Positions 12,862-15,320 of a stretch of 15,320 nucleotides of DNA are shown in pieces. The notes under the pieces are model-generated. The model was not told the DNA's origin. It ran no database searches and was given only the letters and a program-made list of their open reading frames with translations. The first letter of the stretch is position 1; each line of letters starts with the position of its first letter. A program made the translations under genes and the position numbers. Location: assembly GCA_035651635.1 (NCBI GenBank), contig DASRFK010000323.1, positions 1 to 15,320 on the forward strand, read 5' to 3'. This DNA is from JANXQE01 sp035651635. GTDB lineage: Bacteria; Verrucomicrobiota; Verrucomicrobiia; Limisphaerales; UBA8199.

Positions 12862-15320
12862 ATGAAACATAACCTCACCTTGCTGGCCGCCGCCGCGTTA
12901 CTGCTGGCTGGCGCGGCGACTCGTGCCGACACCCTTCCCAATAATTTCTGGGTAAATCCGAATTTCGAACTGGGCACCAACCTGGATCAAACCAGCGGCA
13001 CCGTCTCCAATTGGAATCGCGGGGGCGGCGACCCGACCATCTGCCAAGTGATCACCAACAACTCTGTGAGTGCGACCCACGCCTTGGCGGTGGTTGATTC
13101 CAACACCGGCAGCAGCGGGTACGGCGAGTGGTATTCCGACGTCGCGCTCAGCGGACATGCCAGCCCCGGCGATACGTTAGATATTCAATGGTACGAAATG
13201 TACAGCCTCAACTCGACCGAGATGCGCGTGACCGTCCTGTTTTTTGATGGCTCAGGCGCAACGGTTGGAGGCCCCACCCATTTTGTCACCACCGGCACGA
13301 CCAGTCCTGGTTGGGTTAGCACAATCGAGGATTCGACTTTCACTAAGCGCAACGGGTCCCTGGCCGTGCCGCCGGGTGCCGTGAAAATGCGCTGCTCTTT
13401 GGTCTCGGGTGGTTCGCCATCGGTTACCGGCGTAATGCTCATCGACGACTTATCGGTCGCTCGCTCCGCCGTGCCGAACCTGCTCGCGGGTAATTTCTGG
13501 ATCAACCCCTCCTTCGAGCTCGGAAGTAATCTCGACCAAACCAGCGGCACCGTCTCCAATTGGAATCGCGGAGGCGGCGATGCCTCGATTGACCAAATCA
13601 TCAGCCAAAACTTCACCAGCTCGACCCATGCCCTGGCCGTGGTGGATACCAACACCAGTGGGAGCGGTTACGGTGAGTGGTACTCCGATGTGGCGCTGGC
13701 CGGCAACGCCAGCCCCGGCGACACCTTGAACCTTCAGTGGTATGAAATGTATAACATCAGTGCCCCGGAGATGCGCCTGACGGTCCTGTTTTTCGATGGC
13801 TCCAACAACCAGGTTGGCACGCCTACCCACTTTGTGACGACCGGCACCAATAGCCCGGGCTGGGTCAGCACCATCGAGGATTCAACCTTTACCAAACGCA
13901 ATGCGTCTTTAGCCGTACCGACGGGAGCGGTCAAGATGCGTTGTTCCCTGGTATCGGGCGGCTCTACTGCCGTCACCGGCGTGATGGTCATTGATGATCT
14001 ATCCGTGGCCCGCGCTGCCCACGCGGATTTGTTGCCGGGAAATTTCTGGGTGAACTCGACTTTTGAACTCGGCACCGGCCTGGATAAAGTTGACGGCACA
14101 CCTGAGAATTGGAATCGCGGCGGCGGCGACAGCACCATCGACCAGGTCACCACGAACAACTACACCAGCGCCAGCCACGCGCTAAGCGTCGTGGATACCA
14201 ATACGAGCAACAGCGGTTATGGCGAGTGGTACTCGGACGTGGCACTTAACGGAAATGCCAGCCCGGGCGACACGCTAAACATCCAGTGGTTTGAAATGTA
14301 TAGCGTCAGCGGTCCCGAGATGCGGCTGAGCGTGTTGTTCTTGGATGGCACGGGCACCCAGGTGGGTGCCGCCACTCACTTCGTCACCACCGGCACCAAC
14401 AGCCCGGGATGGGTAAGCACTCTCAAGGATTCAGCCTTCACCAAGCGCAATGGCACCGTGGTCGTCCCTGCCGGTTCGGTCAAGATGCGCTGCTCGCTGG
14501 TTTCCGGGGGCTCGCCCACCGTCACAGGGGTGATGGCGATCGACGACCTCTCGGTTAACGTTGTGCCTCCGACCGTCTTAACCGGAAACTTTTTCCCCAA
14601 CCCGACCTTCGAGCTGGGACTGCTGTTGGACGACGCTGTGTTTGGCTTGCCCGCGGGCGGCTGGCAGCGAGGCGGCAGTGCCAGCGGGATCGACCAGGTG
14701 ACGGCCAGTAACTCGGTCAGCTCCGGCCATTCTCTGGCCCTGGTGGATAATGATGCCGCCAACTACGGCGAATGGTACCTGTTCCTGACCATCTCCAACC
14801 TCGTTTCGGCCGGCGACCCCCTGGATTTTCAATGGTTCCAGTTATACAACGTGTCGGGCGGAAGTATGCGCTTGAGCTTCGCCTTCCTCGATGCCGGCAA
14901 TACCACGCTCGCCGGGAAGGATTATAATGTGACCGGGCAAAGTCCGGGTTGGAACGGCAGCATTGGAAACTCGACTTTTCAACGGCAGTACCAACGACTG
15001 GCAGTGCCCGCTGGGACAACCCAATTGCGCGTTAATTTTGCGTCCGGCGGGGCTTCTTCGGTAACCGGCACGATGGTCATCGACGACCTTTCCATCCGGG
15101 TCACTATGCCCTTGATCTCAGACGTCACGGCTGATGCCAACGGAGTTAATCTCACCTGGTATAGCTCGCCGAGCAAGACCTATAAGGTTCTCTTCACGAG
15201 CGCGCTGGGAGCGACGCCAAACTGGACGCCACTCCAGACCGGCGTCGTGCCCGACAGCGCGGACGGCCTTACGGCTTCGTATGTTGACTCGGCGGCGCAT
15301 CCTGGCAACCAAGGGTTCTA
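12862..15320 (+). CDS. Large secreted protein with four tandem jelly-roll-like repeats (C-terminus outside window)
   Basis: Open from ATG 12862 to the right edge (819 codons). Residues 1-22 are a signal peptide (LTLLAAAALLLAGAATRA|D). Four repeats of about 183 residues begin at residues 28, 211, 394 and 576 with NF(W/F)xNPxFELG and end with GVMxIDDLSV. Core motifs are NWNRGGGD, HALxVVDxNT, SGYGEWYSDVAL, ASPGDTLxIQWYEMY and VKMRCSLVSGGS. This resembles CBM4/9-type carbohydrate-binding jelly rolls, by pattern only. After about residue 750 comes an Fn3-like segment (VNLTWYSSPSKTYKVLF) that in this phylum usually ends in an FYR motif; the last bases (GGG TTC TA) fit GF followed by Tyr, so the gene probably stops soon after the edge. 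Exported; ligand unknown. Confidence 0.88.
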   Translation, partial: MKHNLTLLAAAALLLAGAATRADTLPNNFWVNPNFELGTNLDQTSGTVSNWNRGGGDPTICQVITNNSVSATHALAVVDSNTGSSGYGEWYSDVALSGHASPGDTLDIQWYEMYSLNSTEMRVTVLFFDGSGATVGGPTHFVTTGTTSPGWVSTIEDSTFTKRNGSLAVPPGAVKMRCSLVSGGSPSVTGVMLIDDLSVARSAVPNLLAGNFWINPSFELGSNLDQTSGTVSNWNRGGGDASIDQIISQNFTSSTHALAVVDTNTSGSGYGEWYSDVALAGNASPGDTLNLQWYEMYNISAPEMRLTVLFFDGSNNQVGTPTHFVTTGTNSPGWVSTIEDSTFTKRNASLAVPTGAVKMRCSLVSGGSTAVTGVMVIDDLSVARAAHADLLPGNFWVNSTFELGTGLDKVDGTPENWNRGGGDSTIDQVTTNNYTSASHALSVVDTNTSNSGYGEWYSDVALNGNASPGDTLNIQWFEMYSVSGPEMRLSVLFLDGTGTQVGAATHFVTTGTNSPGWVSTLKDSAFTKRNGTVVVPAGSVKMRCSLVSGGSPTVTGVMAIDDLSVNVVPPTVLTGNFFPNPTFELGLLLDDAVFGLPAGGWQRGGSASGIDQVTASNSVSSGHSLALVDNDAANYGEWYLFLTISNLVSAGDPLDFQWFQLYNVSGGSMRLSFAFLDAGNTTLAGKDYNVTGQSPGWNGSIGNSTFQRQYQRLAVPAGTTQLRVNFASGGASSVTGTMVIDDLSIRVTMPLISDVTADANGVNLTWYSSPSKTYKVLFTSALGATPNWTPLQTGVVPDSADGLTASYVDSAAHPGNQGF
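12943..15110 (+). repeat. Four tandem ~549-bp coding repeats
   Basis: Repeat starts at 12943, 13492, 14041 and 14587 give periods of 549, 549 and 546 bp. Repeats 1-3 are very alike even in DNA; for example 12988-13022 and 13537-13571 are identical over 35 bases. Repeat 4 is clearly older or more diverged. The homogeneity of 1-3 suggests recent duplication or gene conversion. Confidence 0.9.

Noticed and set aside
13185..14762. Several minus-strand frames of 126-156 codons with similar sequences
   Set aside because: Their similarity to each other is only the mirror of the tandem coding repeats on the plus strand.

Overview
The window most likely comes from a member of the Verrucomicrobiota, near the Pedosphaera/Limisphaerales soil and sediment lineages. 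This is inferred from gene content, not from a marker gene. The pointers are a DUF5069 protein, very large secreted repeat proteins with Verrucomicrobia-style FYR tails, an lmo0937/DUF883/AI-2E set of small stress and membrane genes, weak Shine-Dalgarno sites, and intergenic palindromes of the GGAGTCCCGCC...GGCGGGACTCC type. Base composition is moderately GC-rich. There are no rRNA or tRNA genes, CRISPR arrays, transposase genes or phage genes.

Left half, all on the minus strand. At 1-3874 is the N-terminal 1291 codons of a giant exported protein: a signal peptide, a unique N-terminal domain, then about ten DUF11-like beta-sandwich repeats of about 105 residues, one of which is split by an F5/8 type C (discoidin-like) domain. 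From 3950 to 4760 there is no gene but several stem-loop repeats, including a 122-bp MITE-like element with terminal inverted repeats and a TTA direct repeat. At 4762-7312 is a three-gene signalling operon, transcribed in the order pseudo-kinase, histidine kinase, response regulator. The first gene is a paralogue of the kinase that has lost the phospho-accepting His (now Gln) and the whole ATPase domain. At 7607-8791 are a DUF3494 ice-binding protein and a 49-residue lmo0937-type membrane protein.

Right half, all on the plus strand from 9252. It holds an unrecognised 154-residue protein overlapping a DUF883 membrane-anchored protein, an AI-2E-type (PerM) permease, a small lipoprotein, a DUF5069 protein, and at 12862 a second large secreted protein. 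That last protein has four tandem jelly-roll-like repeats of about 183 residues followed by the start of a Verrucomicrobia-style C-terminal domain, and it runs off the right edge.

Taken together the window looks like an accessory cell-surface and stress neighbourhood: two large exported adhesin or carbohydrate-binding-like proteins, an ice-binding protein, several envelope stress genes and a cytosolic two-component system. The most interesting unexplained signals are the pseudo-kinase/kinase pair, the discoidin domain spliced inside an Ig-like repeat, and a perfect 11-bp palindrome (TGCAAGTTGCA) found three times, always in intergenic DNA ahead of plus-strand genes.
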